Below, one piece after another: positions 9,226-17,441 of a stretch of DNA of 64,000 nt (within the stretch, counting starts at the first letter, position 1; the number at the start of each line of letters is the position of its first letter). Source of the stretch: Aequorivita xiaoshiensis. Its GTDB lineage: Bacteria; Bacteroidota; Bacteroidia; Flavobacteriales; Flavobacteriaceae. The DNA is taken from contig NZ_JAIRBB010000001.1 in the NCBI RefSeq assembly GCF_022008395.1, forward strand, positions 248,001 through 312,000, given 5' to 3'. A program made the position numbers and the translations under genes. Below the pieces are notes generated by a model, which did not search any database, had not been told where the DNA came from, and saw only the letters and a list, made by a program, of their open reading frames with translations.

Positions 9226-10882
9226 CTTTCTCTGAAATTTCTAGCTCAATTGAAGCTATAATTCTTTCTTTAATTTCTTCGGCATATTTGCCATCGTCTT
9301 GATATACCAACAACACTTCTTGCAGGCCATTTTGCTGAGCAAAAAGTAACAGTTCGTAGGTGCTTTTCTCTTTTAAAACTTTCGAATCTGAAACTTGAAC
9401 ATTGAATTCACCATAGGCTCTAACTCCTTTTATTCCTTTATCAGTTTCAAAATCGTCTCGTTTTACGATTAAGTTTTTAGCACCTCGTTGCTCTAAGTCT
9501 TGAAGCACAGCTTCCAAAGCATTTTCTAAAGCAATATCTTGTTTCTGACTAAAACGTGTAGTTGAAACCATAATATGCAATGGAGATTTCATTTCACCAT
9601 AGATGAAATAATCTTTTCCACTTACCATACTATTTTCAGCAATTGCATCTTGTGCTTCTACACGCACAAGCACTTCAGGCGTTTCAATAATTACAGCTGG
9701 AAATCCGTATTCACTTTTTATCCATCTATTCTCAGACAGTTCTCGAAGTTCGTTACCTAATACTTTATCTTTTAGATTGTCAAATCCTGTTATACTTCCA
9801 TAAACAATACCTGCTAAAATGATGGCTACAAGTACTCCTGAAATTCCAAGGATGAGCTTTCTGCGCTTGCGTTTCTTCTCCTGTTTTTCAAGATATTCTT
9901 GAGTTTCTAACAACTCTTCTTCTGTTGGCTCCGGAACAGCCTCATGAGTTTCGTTAATAATCTCTTCTATTGTTTTTCTATCTACAACCGCCTGCCCAGT
10001 TTCTTGGTTCATTTTAGCGAATTTCACCAAATCGGCACGTTTAAAAATTGCATCAAGCTTGCGAATAGTTTCCAAATCGAAGTCGAAACTTCCAGCATCT
10101 CTATGCATCATCAATCGGGTGATAAGCTCATCACTAGTGCTTTCTAGCGCAGCTTCATCAACTTCACGATCTAAATAACGTTTTACAATTTCAGTAAGAT
10201 TACTATAGTATTCTTTACTTTTATTTTCCTTGAGCAACTGAGAATTATCAAGTTGTTTAAGTGCTACAATTGCTTCTTCATATGGAGGTAATTTCTTTTG
10301 TTCAGCATCTTTTTTCTTTTTTCTTCTGAAGAGATAAATTGCAAGACCCACAATAAGAAATATTGGAATTAACCAATACAAAAGCTGAAGCCAATCAAAA
10401 GGTGGGTTTTTTACTTCTACTGCAGGTTTAATGTCGAACATTTTCTGCTTAGTAGTATCAATAATTACATCGTTTACTTCTACTTTAACCGAATCAGTAA
10501 AAAACGGTTTTTCGTTGATAAAGATAATCTGTGGAGGAATGGTGTATTTACCACTATCAAATTGCGTTAAGCCGTATTTTTTAATAAGCTGATATTTAGC
10601 ACCTTCAAAAGTAGTATCTGCCTTATAAGATTCTATCATCTCCAAAGGCATAAAAGTTTGCTCTTCCTGAAACCTAACAATATCAGAAGAATCGGCTTCT
10701 ACATTAATAGTATAAAGAATTTCTTCTCCAATTTTGATTTTTGTAGAATCTACAGAAAAACTTACTTGCGCATTTGAGAGGAAAGAGAATAATACAAAGA
10801 ATAGCAAAAAAAGAAAATGACGGTTGCTCTGAAAGCTTAACTTTCTGTAATTCTGATTGTAATTTTGTCTAAAATCTAACAT
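9215..10882 (-). CDS. BatD-like/DUF4381-like membrane protein of the bat operon
   Basis: Two-part membrane protein of 555 residues, not fully recognised. A signal sequence (about 20-39) leads to an extracytoplasmic beta domain (40-165) resembling the N-terminal part of BatD. A transmembrane helix (about 169-187) and basic stop follow, then a helical cytoplasmic domain with PPYEEAIVALKQL, typical of the DUF4381-like proteins found beside batA. A second transmembrane helix lies near 345-366, followed by about 190 residues of a domain I do not recognise. The position between DUF58 and batA supports a role in the MoxR-Bat assembly. The extra C-terminal domain is the unusual part. Confidence 0.75.
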   Translation of the reverse strand: MLDFRQNYNQNYRKLSFQSNRHFLFLLFFVLFSFLSNAQVSFSVDSTKIKIGEEILYTINVEADSSDIVRFQEEQTFMPLEMIESYKADTTFEGAKYQLIKKYGLTQFDSGKYTIPPQIIFINEKPFFTDSVKVEVNDVIIDTTKQKMFDIKPAVEVKNPPFDWLQLLYWLIPIFLIVGLAIYLFRRKKKKDAEQKKLPPYEEAIVALKQLDNSQLLKENKSKEYYSNLTEIVKRYLDREVDEAALESTSDELITRLMMHRDAGSFDFDLETIRKLDAIFKRADLVKFAKMNQETGQAVVDRKTIEEIINETHEAVPEPTEEELLETQEYLEKQEKKRKRRKLILGISGVLVAIILAGIVYGSITGFDNLKDKVLGNELRELSENRWIKSEYGFPAVIIETPEVLVRVEAQDAIAENSMVSGKDYFIYGEMKSPLHIMVSTTRFSQKQDIALENALEAVLQDLEQRGAKNLIVKRDDFETDKGIKGVRAYGEFNVQVSDSKVLKEKSTYELLLFAQQNGLQEVLLVYQDDGKYAEEIKERIIASIELEISEKDGQ

Positions 10883-10896
10883 CTCAAATATAAAAT

Positions 10897-11760
10897 CTAA
10901 CGTCTTTTAAAATAGCCTAATAATTTCTTTACGTAACTTTCATCGACCCTAGAGCTCAAAGCTCCTGCTCCACTTTTTGTAAAAGATTCGGCAAAGTAAT
11001 TTACACGCTCACGATGATAACTGTAATATTGATTACGGACACTTTTTGAGGCTGTGTTTACTAAAATTAACTCTCCTGTTTCTTGATCTTCCATTTGAAC
11101 CATCCCTAAATTTGGAATGTTTTCTTCGGCTTTATCGTAAATTCTTATTCCAGTAACATCGTGTTTTTTTGCTGCAATTTTCAAGGTGTCTCGATAATTG
11201 TCTGCAATAAAATCGGAAAGCACAAAAACAATAGCTTTCTTTTTCATTACGCTACTTAAAAATTTTAATGCATTAGAAATATCAGTTTTGTTACTCTTGG
11301 GTTTGAATTCAATTAGTTCTCGAATAATTCTCAATACGTGCGACTTTCCTTTTTTGGGTGGGATAAATAATTCAATGTCATCCGAAAAAAGAATTAGCCC
11401 AATTTTATCATTGTTCTGCATTGCTGAAAAAGCCAGCGTCGCGGCAATTTCAGTTATTATTTCATTTTTAAATTGCTCTTGAGTTCCAAAAAACTCAGAA
11501 CCGCTAATGTCTACCATTAGCATAAGGGTAAGCTCTCGTTCTTCTTCAAAAACTTTTACAAAAGGCTCATTGTAACGAGCTGTAACATTCCAATCTATAT
11601 TACGAACATCATCTCCAAATTGGTATTTTCTAACTTCGCTAAACGTCATACCACGACCTTTAAAAGTACTGTGGTACTCGCCACCAAACACATGATCGCT
11701 TAAGCGACGTGTTTTAATCTCGATTTTTCGTACTTTTTTGAGAAGTTCTTTTGTATCCAT
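10897..11760 (-). CDS. DUF58 domain protein
   Basis: Soluble protein of the DUF58 family, partner of MoxR ATPases. The hallmark VRKYQFGDDVRNIDWNVTAR lies at about residues 44-63. A VWA-like fold follows with MLMVDISGSEFFG (about 81) and a later FVLSDFI. At 287 residues it is the usual length for the short, non-membrane form. It lies 85 bp downstream of moxR and 14 bp upstream of the BatD-like gene. Its function in the family is unproven, but it is thought to be a client or adaptor of the MoxR chaperone. Confidence 0.92.
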   Translation of the reverse strand: MDTKELLKKVRKIEIKTRRLSDHVFGGEYHSTFKGRGMTFSEVRKYQFGDDVRNIDWNVTARYNEPFVKVFEEERELTLMLMVDISGSEFFGTQEQFKNEIITEIAATLAFSAMQNNDKIGLILFSDDIELFIPPKKGKSHVLRIIRELIEFKPKSNKTDISNALKFLSSVMKKKAIVFVLSDFIADNYRDTLKIAAKKHDVTGIRIYDKAEENIPNLGMVQMEDQETGELILVNTASKSVRNQYYSYHRERVNYFAESFTKSGAGALSSRVDESYVKKLLGYFKRR

Positions 11761-11763
11761 TGC

Positions 11764-11845
11764 TTTTATTTACGACATACGATTTTAGATTTACGACTGC
11801 TATACAACATTAAAAACGTAAATCGGCATTCTAAATTCGCAAATC
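11764..11845. repeat. degenerate intergenic sequence with inverted arms (TTTAGATTTACG type)
   Basis: Between moxR and the DUF58 gene lies AT-rich sequence containing TTTAGATTTACGAC and, 30 bp on, related ACGTAAATCGGCATTCTAAA on the opposite sense. This looks like the imperfect inverted repeats common between flavobacterial genes. It could act as an mRNA processing or stability element inside the operon. Weak evidence. Confidence 0.3.
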
Positions 11846-12850
11846 TTACGGTACCTCAATTACATTAACAATCTTATTAATAATGTCTTCTGAGGTGATG
11901 TTTTCTGCTTCTGCTTCGTAGGTTATACCAATTCTATGACGAAGTACATCGTGTACAACAGCACGCACATCCTCTGGAATCACATAACCACGACGACGGA
12001 TAAATGCGTAACATTTGGCAGCTATAGCCAGATTGATACTTCCACGCGGAGATGCTCCAAAATTAATAAGTGGTTTCAAATCTGATAAACCATAGTTTTC
12101 TGGAGTTCGTGTAGCAAATATGATGTCTAGAATATATTTTTCAATCTTCTCATCCATATACACTTCACGAACAGAAGCTTGAGCTCTTAAAATTTGTTCT
12201 ACAGAAGCAACAGGATTTACTTGCTCAAATCCACCTTTTAAGTTTTGGCGAATGATTAGTTGTTCTTCAGCGATTTGCGGATATTTTATAACTGTTTTTA
12301 GCATAAAACGATCCACTTGTGCTTCAGGTAAAGGATAAGTACCTTCTTGCTCAACTGGGTTTTGAGTAGCCATTACAAGAAATGGCTTTTCTAGCTTAAA
12401 AGTAGTCTCGCCAATTGTAACTTGTTTTTCCTGCATCGCCTCCAAAAGCGCAGATTGAACTTTAGCCGGAGCTCGGTTAATTTCATCTGCAAGAACAAAA
12501 TTGGCAAATATTGGTCCTTTTTTAATACTAAAGTCATTGACTTTCATATTGTATATCATCGTTCCCACAACATCTGCAGGAAGCAAATCTGGCGTAAACT
12601 GAATTCGGCTAAAGCTGCCGTGCACAGCTTTTGCAAGTGTATTAATTGCAAGCGTTTTTGCTAGACCAGGAACTCCCTCAAGCAGAATATGTCCTTGCCC
12701 TAGCAAACCAATCATAAGGCGTTCTACCATATGCTTTTGGCCCACGATAACCTTGTTCATTTCCATGGTGAGAATGTCCACAAAGGCACTTTCTCTCTCA
12801 ATTTTTTCATTTAACGCTCCTATGTCAAAGGTCGAATTTGTGTTTTCCAT
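11846..12850 (-). CDS. moxR: MoxR family AAA+ ATPase
   Basis: AAA+ ATPase of the MoxR family, 334 residues, probably a chaperone that acts on the VWA proteins encoded downstream. It shows Walker A-like LLEGVPGLAKT (about residues 56-66) and Walker B VLADEINRAPAKVQSALLEAMQE (about 119-141). The sensor-1 stretch ATQNPVEQEGTYPLPEAQVDRF and the C-terminal lid with GASPRGSINL are also present. It is the first gene of the operon; about 150 bp upstream hold only a remnant-free AT-rich spacer where its promoter must lie. Confidence 0.95.
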   Translation of the reverse strand: MENTNSTFDIGALNEKIERESAFVDILTMEMNKVIVGQKHMVERLMIGLLGQGHILLEGVPGLAKTLAINTLAKAVHGSFSRIQFTPDLLPADVVGTMIYNMKVNDFSIKKGPIFANFVLADEINRAPAKVQSALLEAMQEKQVTIGETTFKLEKPFLVMATQNPVEQEGTYPLPEAQVDRFMLKTVIKYPQIAEEQLIIRQNLKGGFEQVNPVASVEQILRAQASVREVYMDEKIEKYILDIIFATRTPENYGLSDLKPLINFGASPRGSINLAIAAKCYAFIRRRGYVIPEDVRAVVHDVLRHRIGITYEAEAENITSEDIINKIVNVIEVP

Positions 12851-13003
12851 ATTGTATTTAGATTCAATGTAGAATGCTTTTTAAAAAGTTGCTGCAAATT
12901 GTGCAATAATTGCTAAAAATGCTGTTAACAATTGGTTAAATTAAAAAAGAGAAAAACTTAAAGTTCCCCCTTTTTGTTAATGCTAAATATCTGTAATTTA
13001 GAA

Positions 13004-13210
13004 TTATAAATTAATTACCCCCATATTGGTTACTTCTCCTTGCTCAACATCTACAAATACAGCTTCGTAATCACCCGGCGCATCGGTTAATCTTAAAACC
13101 AATTTTGCATTGCCTTCATAAATACTAGGATTAGAATCATCATCGATGCTACAAGATGCTAACCCAACAAATAACATTGCTATTAAGCGTAATTTAAATA
13201 GGGATTTCAT
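13004..13210 (-). pseudogene. truncated DUF4382 lipoprotein remnant
   Basis: Only 68 codons remain. A lipoprotein signal peptide with lipobox-like GLASC (Cys near residue 20) is followed by the opening of a DUF4382 domain (NAKLVLRLTDAPGDYEAVFVDVEQGEVT). Then comes a nonsense tail MGVINL and stop. DUF4382 proteins normally run to a few hundred residues. The 150 bp beyond the stop show no continuation in any frame, so the 3' part seems to have been deleted. A very short functional lipoprotein is possible but unlikely. Confidence 0.7.
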
Positions 13211-13331
13211 ATTTATTTTTTTAGAATTAGTTTTACAATTATATAGACATGAATATGGAAGTTTTAACCTTACTTTTAACCATCTTTTACTTTCTATAAA
13301 CTCATAATTATAACCTTAGAAATTCTGAAAA

Positions 13332-14087
13332 ATGCAAAATAAAATAGCCTTTATAACCGGAGCAACGTCTGGCATTGGGATGGCAACAGCTAAATTATTT
13401 GCCAGAAACGGCCTAAAATTAATTATCTGTGGAAGGAGAAAAGACAGATTAGAATCTTTAGCGAAAGAGCTTTCTTTATCGACAGAAGTTCATACATTGA
13501 GCTTTGATGTTCGCAATAAAGAAGAAGTTATTTCAGAAATAAATTCACTTCCGAAGAACTTTTCGAACATTGATATTTTAATCAACAATGCTGGAAATGC
13601 TCACGGATTAGAAAATATAGACGAAGGAAGTATTGACGATTGGGATGCCATGTTAGATATTAATGTGAAGGGATTATTGTACGTTTCAAAATCAATTCTT
13701 CCAAAAATGATTGAGCGTAAATGCGGTCATATTATCAACATTGGCAGCACAGCAGGGAAAGAAGTGTATCCTAAAGGAAACGTTTATTGCGCGAGTAAAC
13801 ACGCTGTAGACGCCATAAACCAAGGAATGCGAATCGATTTAAACGGAAAAGGAATTAAGGTTGGTGCTATAAATCCAGGATTAGTAGAAACCGAATTCAG
13901 CAAAGTCCGATTTAAAGGAGATACCGAAAAAGCTGATCAAGTATACCAAAGATACACCCCTTTAAAACCAAAGGATATTGCAGAAGTAATATGGTTTGCT
14001 GTAACACGCCCACCTCACGTTAATATTGCAGATTTAACGGTAATGTGCTTAGACCAAGCTTCATCTACCATAATCAATAAATTCTAA
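13332..14087 (+). CDS. short-chain dehydrogenase/reductase (YdfG-like)
   Basis: NAD(P)-dependent oxidoreductase of the classical SDR family, 251 residues. It carries the nucleotide-binding TGATSGIGMATA (about residues 9-20) and NNAG (about 86-89). The catalytic Ser is in IGSTAGKEV, and YCASK supplies the active-site Tyr and Lys (about 153-157). The Arg-rich CGRRKDR after strand 2 suggests NADP(H). The overall pattern resembles the 3-hydroxy acid dehydrogenases YdfG; the substrate cannot be read from sequence. It stands alone between a gene remnant and a secreted protein. Confidence 0.92.
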   Translation: MQNKIAFITGATSGIGMATAKLFARNGLKLIICGRRKDRLESLAKELSLSTEVHTLSFDVRNKEEVISEINSLPKNFSNIDILINNAGNAHGLENIDEGSIDDWDAMLDINVKGLLYVSKSILPKMIERKCGHIINIGSTAGKEVYPKGNVYCASKHAVDAINQGMRIDLNGKGIKVGAINPGLVETEFSKVRFKGDTEKADQVYQRYTPLKPKDIAEVIWFAVTRPPHVNIADLTVMCLDQASSTIINKF

Positions 14088-14240
14088 GCCAAAATATGTG
14101 GACTACGTCATGCTTGTGGGGAAAGAATTTTTAATTCTTAAAAAAGATACAAAACTCTGTGTTTAAGAAATTGGATGTTATTTATCAATTCTATACTTTA
14201 GAGGATTATTAAAGTGATGCAAATTCTCTAATCCCTAAGC

Positions 14241-15776
14241 ATGAAAATCTCCTCATTTATTTCAATTATTTGCTTTTTTATATTTGTTACAATTTCAGCA
14301 CAAGAAGGTGCTCGATTTAAAGAAAATAAAAAAATATTTCTGCACGGAAACTCTGTTCTTATCGGAAATAATATTTTAGGCCACCATCCCACCAAACCGT
14401 TAATGAATACTAAAATTTCTAACGATGAGGTAAATATGAAATATATTGATGTGGACAGCGATCCTTCTACGTTTAGCTCAAGTCAGGCAAACATTTCAAA
14501 TCTAAAAAATGGTGCTAGAATTGCACATGCTGAGCTTTATTGGTATGGGCTATATCCTTACAAAACAAGTGCTTTACGTGAATCAAGAAACAAATTAGTT
14601 CACGTAGGTAAAGGTCAAAGAGACACCATTGTAAATTCAATTAAATTTAAAACTCCAAATGGTACTTATGAAGATGTAGTTGGAGAGGTGGTTTTTGATA
14701 GTTATTCATCAAATCTATTTATTGAAAACTCTCCTTATGTATGTTATGCCGACGTTACCGAAACGATTCAAAACCTAGCTTCACGCAATGGAACATATAC
14801 TGCAGCAAACATTAAAGCAACGGAAGGCAAGATTTTAGGAGGTGGTTCTGCTGGATGGCTATTGTATATTGTTTATGAAGATGAAAATGAAAGCCCTAAA
14901 TACTTTACTACATATAACGGACTTGCTGAAGTTAGCAATAATGCAGTAACAATAAGTTTCAAAAATTTTAAAAGTAAGGAAGAAGGCGACTTTAAAACTA
15001 CAATAGCGTTAGCTGCTATGGAAGGCGACAGAAATATAAAGTCGGATCAAGTTTCAATATTGAATAAGAAGAAAAGAAGATTTGAAGCACTAAGTACACC
15101 GATGAGAGATAAAAAAAATTTCTTTAACAGCTCTATTACTTTAGGCAGCGAAAACTCTTCTAAAAGAAATCCTGCTAGTAAAAATACATTAGGATTTGAT
15201 TTATTAAAGATGGAAATCCCCAACCCAAAAAACAATCTCTTAAACAATTCAACTACCGAGGTAAAACTTAAGTTTGAAACAAAAAAAGACCGCTACTACA
15301 TGTTTTTTGCAGCTTTTGAAACTGAAATAAATAAAGAGTATTTAGAAGAAAAAACAAGAGAAGCTCAAGATGATGAATCCACGATCGCATTTACACCTGA
15401 AACACCTAGCGCTAATTCAGAAACAACATCATTAAACGACAAAGCTGAAATAGAGGCACCGAATGAACCCATAGAACTTTCTGAAGAAGAATTATTATTA
15501 AGAACTTTAAACATCGAATCTGTTAATATCCCTGGTTTAGTTTCTGGGTATTATCTCATTACAAATGTATTTGCAGAATTAGACAATGCTAAAAGTTGGT
15601 CAAAATATTTAGCAGAAAAAGGATACACACCTAAAACCTATATTAATCCAGCAAATAATTGGTACTATATATATATCGCTAAAAATAAGTCTATACTACC
15701 GATTTATGACAAATGGCAGAAAACAAAGGATTTAGAGTACTTTAATAAAATTTGGATATTGAAAATTAACTTATAA
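14241..15776 (+). CDS. secreted protein: T9SS-adhesin-like N-terminal domain with C-terminal SPOR-like domain
   Basis: Exported 511-residue protein with a signal peptide (residues 1-20, ending ISAQ). Residues about 25-360 form a beta-rich domain with GNSVLIGNNILG, MKYIDVDSDPSTFSSSQANI and GGGSAGWLLYIVYED. I associate this pattern with the N-terminal regions of large T9SS-exported flavobacterial proteins. A Glu/Thr-rich linker (about 360-425) follows, then a C-terminal segment (GYYLITNVFAELDNAKSW to KIWILKI) that looks like a SPOR peptidoglycan-binding domain. No T9SS sorting domain is seen, and no PorP/SprF-type gene is adjacent. It could link surface or gliding components to the cell wall. 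The function is not established. Confidence 0.75.
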   Translation: MKISSFISIICFFIFVTISAQEGARFKENKKIFLHGNSVLIGNNILGHHPTKPLMNTKISNDEVNMKYIDVDSDPSTFSSSQANISNLKNGARIAHAELYWYGLYPYKTSALRESRNKLVHVGKGQRDTIVNSIKFKTPNGTYEDVVGEVVFDSYSSNLFIENSPYVCYADVTETIQNLASRNGTYTAANIKATEGKILGGGSAGWLLYIVYEDENESPKYFTTYNGLAEVSNNAVTISFKNFKSKEEGDFKTTIALAAMEGDRNIKSDQVSILNKKKRRFEALSTPMRDKKNFFNSSITLGSENSSKRNPASKNTLGFDLLKMEIPNPKNNLLNNSTTEVKLKFETKKDRYYMFFAAFETEINKEYLEEKTREAQDDESTIAFTPETPSANSETTSLNDKAEIEAPNEPIELSEEELLLRTLNIESVNIPGLVSGYYLITNVFAELDNAKSWSKYLAEKGYTPKTYINPANNWYYIYIAKNKSILPIYDKWQKTKDLEYFNKIWILKINL

Positions 15777-15778
15777 AC

Positions 15779-16411
15779 TTATTTACGACCAAAATCTGCT
15801 GGAATTTCTCCCCATGCTTTGGTTTCCCATTTTACTACCGTAGTAGTGTAAGTATTGGTTTTAAGCCAATTTTCTGCTCGTGCAATAAGCTCGAAAAGTT
15901 CTTTATTTTTAGCCGTTTGCTTAAGTTTAGTGTTACATTTTTTCTTTTTCACCCAACCCATAGCAATGCGCGAGTCACTATAAATAATACGGTTGCTATT
16001 GTTTTTCTTTAAAAAAGCTAAACCATGTACAAGCGCTAAAAACTCTCCTATATTATTTGTCCCCTGTTTAAAAGGTCCTTGATGAAATAATTGTTTATTA
16101 GTTTGTGTATCTACACCACGATATTCCATCACTCCAGGATTACCACTGGATGCAGCATCTACTGCTATAGAATATAAATTAGGTTCACCTATTTTCTTTA
16201 GCTGTTCTTTTGAAAGCGTTTTCTTGGTGGTTTTTCCTTTATAATCTGCATACTCCTTATTATATGCTTTCTGAGCCTCTTCAAAGGACTCAAAACTTTT
16301 ATATTGAGCTCCTGCAATACCATCGATTGCGCGTTTGCATTTTGCCCAACTGTCAAAAATACCAGTGGGATTTCCAAACCAAACTACATAATATTTCTTT
16401 TTTTTAGCCAT
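15779..16411 (-). CDS. ribonuclease HI with viroplasmin-like N-terminal domain
   Basis: Cleaves the RNA strand of RNA-DNA hybrids. It has an N-terminal caulimovirus viroplasmin/RNase H1 binding domain (residues about 3-50, KYYVVWFGNPTGIFDSWAKC) that recognises hybrids. A linker and an RNase H fold (about 78-210) follow. Acidic catalytic residues are visible in AVDAASSGNPG (Asp), NIGEFLALVHGL (Glu), IYSDSRIAMGW (Asp) and the final ADFGRK (Asp). It overlaps purN by 8 bp, and its stop lies 2 bp from the convergent stop of the SPOR protein gene. Confidence 0.92.
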   Translation of the reverse strand: MAKKKKYYVVWFGNPTGIFDSWAKCKRAIDGIAGAQYKSFESFEEAQKAYNKEYADYKGKTTKKTLSKEQLKKIGEPNLYSIAVDAASSGNPGVMEYRGVDTQTNKQLFHQGPFKQGTNNIGEFLALVHGLAFLKKNNSNRIIYSDSRIAMGWVKKKKCNTKLKQTAKNKELFELIARAENWLKTNTYTTTVVKWETKAWGEIPADFGRK

Positions 16412-16976
16412 TGAGTAAAATGTCTTCTATTATTTTAGGAAACCATTTATATTCCAATTTGTGAATTTTTTCTGAAATTGTATCTACTGTTTCATTCTCA
16501 GAAAGGGTTACACGGTGCTGTGAAATAATCGTTCCTTCGTCGTAATTTTCGTTAACGTAATGAATAGTAATCCCTGTTTCTTTTTCATTGTTTTCCATTA
16601 CTGCTTTGTGTACAAAACTGCCATACATGCCTTTCCCTCCATATTTCGGAAGTAATGCAGGATGTATATTTATCACTTTTTCTGGAAAGTTTTTTAGAAT
16701 AATTTCAGGAAACTTTAAAAGAAAACCTGCCAAGACTATTAAGTTAGGGTTGGTTTCTTTTAATATATTTAATATTCCATCTTCAGAAAATAACTCTTTT
16801 TTACTAAAGCTCATTGCTTGCACATTCAAGCTTTTGGCCTTATCTAACACTTTGGCATCCTTCTTGTTTGAAAGCACCAGAACGACCTCGGCAGATTGAG
16901 ATCGTTGAAAGTATTTAATTATGTTCTCGGCATTGGTACCATTACCCGACGCAAAAATTACAATTCGTTTCTTCAT
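16404..16976 (-). CDS. purN: phosphoribosylglycinamide formyltransferase
   Basis: Transfers a formyl group from 10-formyltetrahydrofolate to GAR in purine synthesis. It is 190 residues, the normal size. Visible are the phosphate-binding FASGNGTNAENI (about residues 8-19), the signature NIHPALLPKYGGKGMYG with the catalytic Asn and His (about 106-122), and HYVNENYDEGTII carrying the catalytic Asp (about 139-151). It is divergent from acpP and translationally coupled to the RNase H gene. Confidence 0.96.
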   Translation of the reverse strand: MKKRIVIFASGNGTNAENIIKYFQRSQSAEVVLVLSNKKDAKVLDKAKSLNVQAMSFSKKELFSEDGILNILKETNPNLIVLAGFLLKFPEIILKNFPEKVINIHPALLPKYGGKGMYGSFVHKAVMENNEKETGITIHYVNENYDEGTIISQHRVTLSENETVDTISEKIHKLEYKWFPKIIEDILLNG

Positions 16977-17022
16977 TTCGGTTTTCCTAAGTTTTTCAGA
17001 AGTATTATTTACAAATTAATAA

Positions 17023-17030
17023 CAAAAGTA
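17023..17030 (-). promoter_or_regulatory. putative purN promoter -7 box
   Basis: The minus strand reads TACTTTTG, an exact fit to TAnnTTTG, 47 bp before the purN start. A TTGG (17052-17055 on the minus strand) lies upstream, at a longer spacing than usual. Confidence 0.45.
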
Positions 17031-17158
17031 CGGCAATAGGGTTTCACTTCGCCCAAAAATGTTTAAATTGGTTTCCAAATTTTGAACTCGTGTGAAATGA
17101 ATAAAAATTACTAAATTCACATTTTCAACATTAAATGGTGTTTTCAATTAAAATATTT

Positions 17159-17166
17159 TATTTTTG
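17159..17166 (+). promoter_or_regulatory. putative acpP promoter -7 box
   Basis: The octamer TATTTTTG fits TAnnTTTG and lies 32 bp before the acpP start codon. The -33 region shows no clean TTG. It is plausible as the promoter of acpP-fabF-rnc. Confidence 0.45.
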
Positions 17167-17198
17167 CCACTTATAATTAAAATTTAAAATCAAGAATT

Positions 17199-17432
17199 AT
17201 GTCAGACATTGCATCAAGAGTAAAAGCTATTATCGTAGACAAATTAGGTGTAGACGAGAATGAAGTTGTTAACGAAGCTAGCTTCACAAACGACTTAGGA
17301 GCAGACTCACTAGATACGGTTGAGCTTATAATGGAATTTGAAAAAGAATTTGATATCCAGATTCCAGACGACCAAGCAGAAAACATCGCTACAGTAGGTC
17401 AAGCAATTTCCTATATAGAAGCAGCAAAATAA
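17199..17432 (+). CDS. acpP: acyl carrier protein
   Basis: Carries growing acyl chains in fatty acid synthesis. It is 77 residues, acidic and all helical, with the phosphopantetheine attachment motif [10 protein letters not shown] (Ser37). It is followed after 9 bp by fabF, the classical acpP-fabF arrangement. Codon use appears biased, as expected for an abundant protein. Confidence 0.98.
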   Translation: MSDIASRVKAIIVDKLGVDENEVVNEASFTNDLGADSLDTVELIMEFEKEFDIQIPDDQAENIATVGQAISYIEAAK

Positions 17433-17441
17433 GATTCTTCC

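Noticed and set aside
12422-12664. Open frame of 80 codons on the plus strand, antisense to moxR
   Set aside because: It has no recognisable domain and lies entirely within a strongly conserved ATPase gene; it is a shadow frame.
16977-17198. Possible small RNA or riboswitch between purN and acpP
   Set aside because: Only AT-rich DNA with two opposing promoter boxes was seen; no conserved riboswitch structure was recognised.
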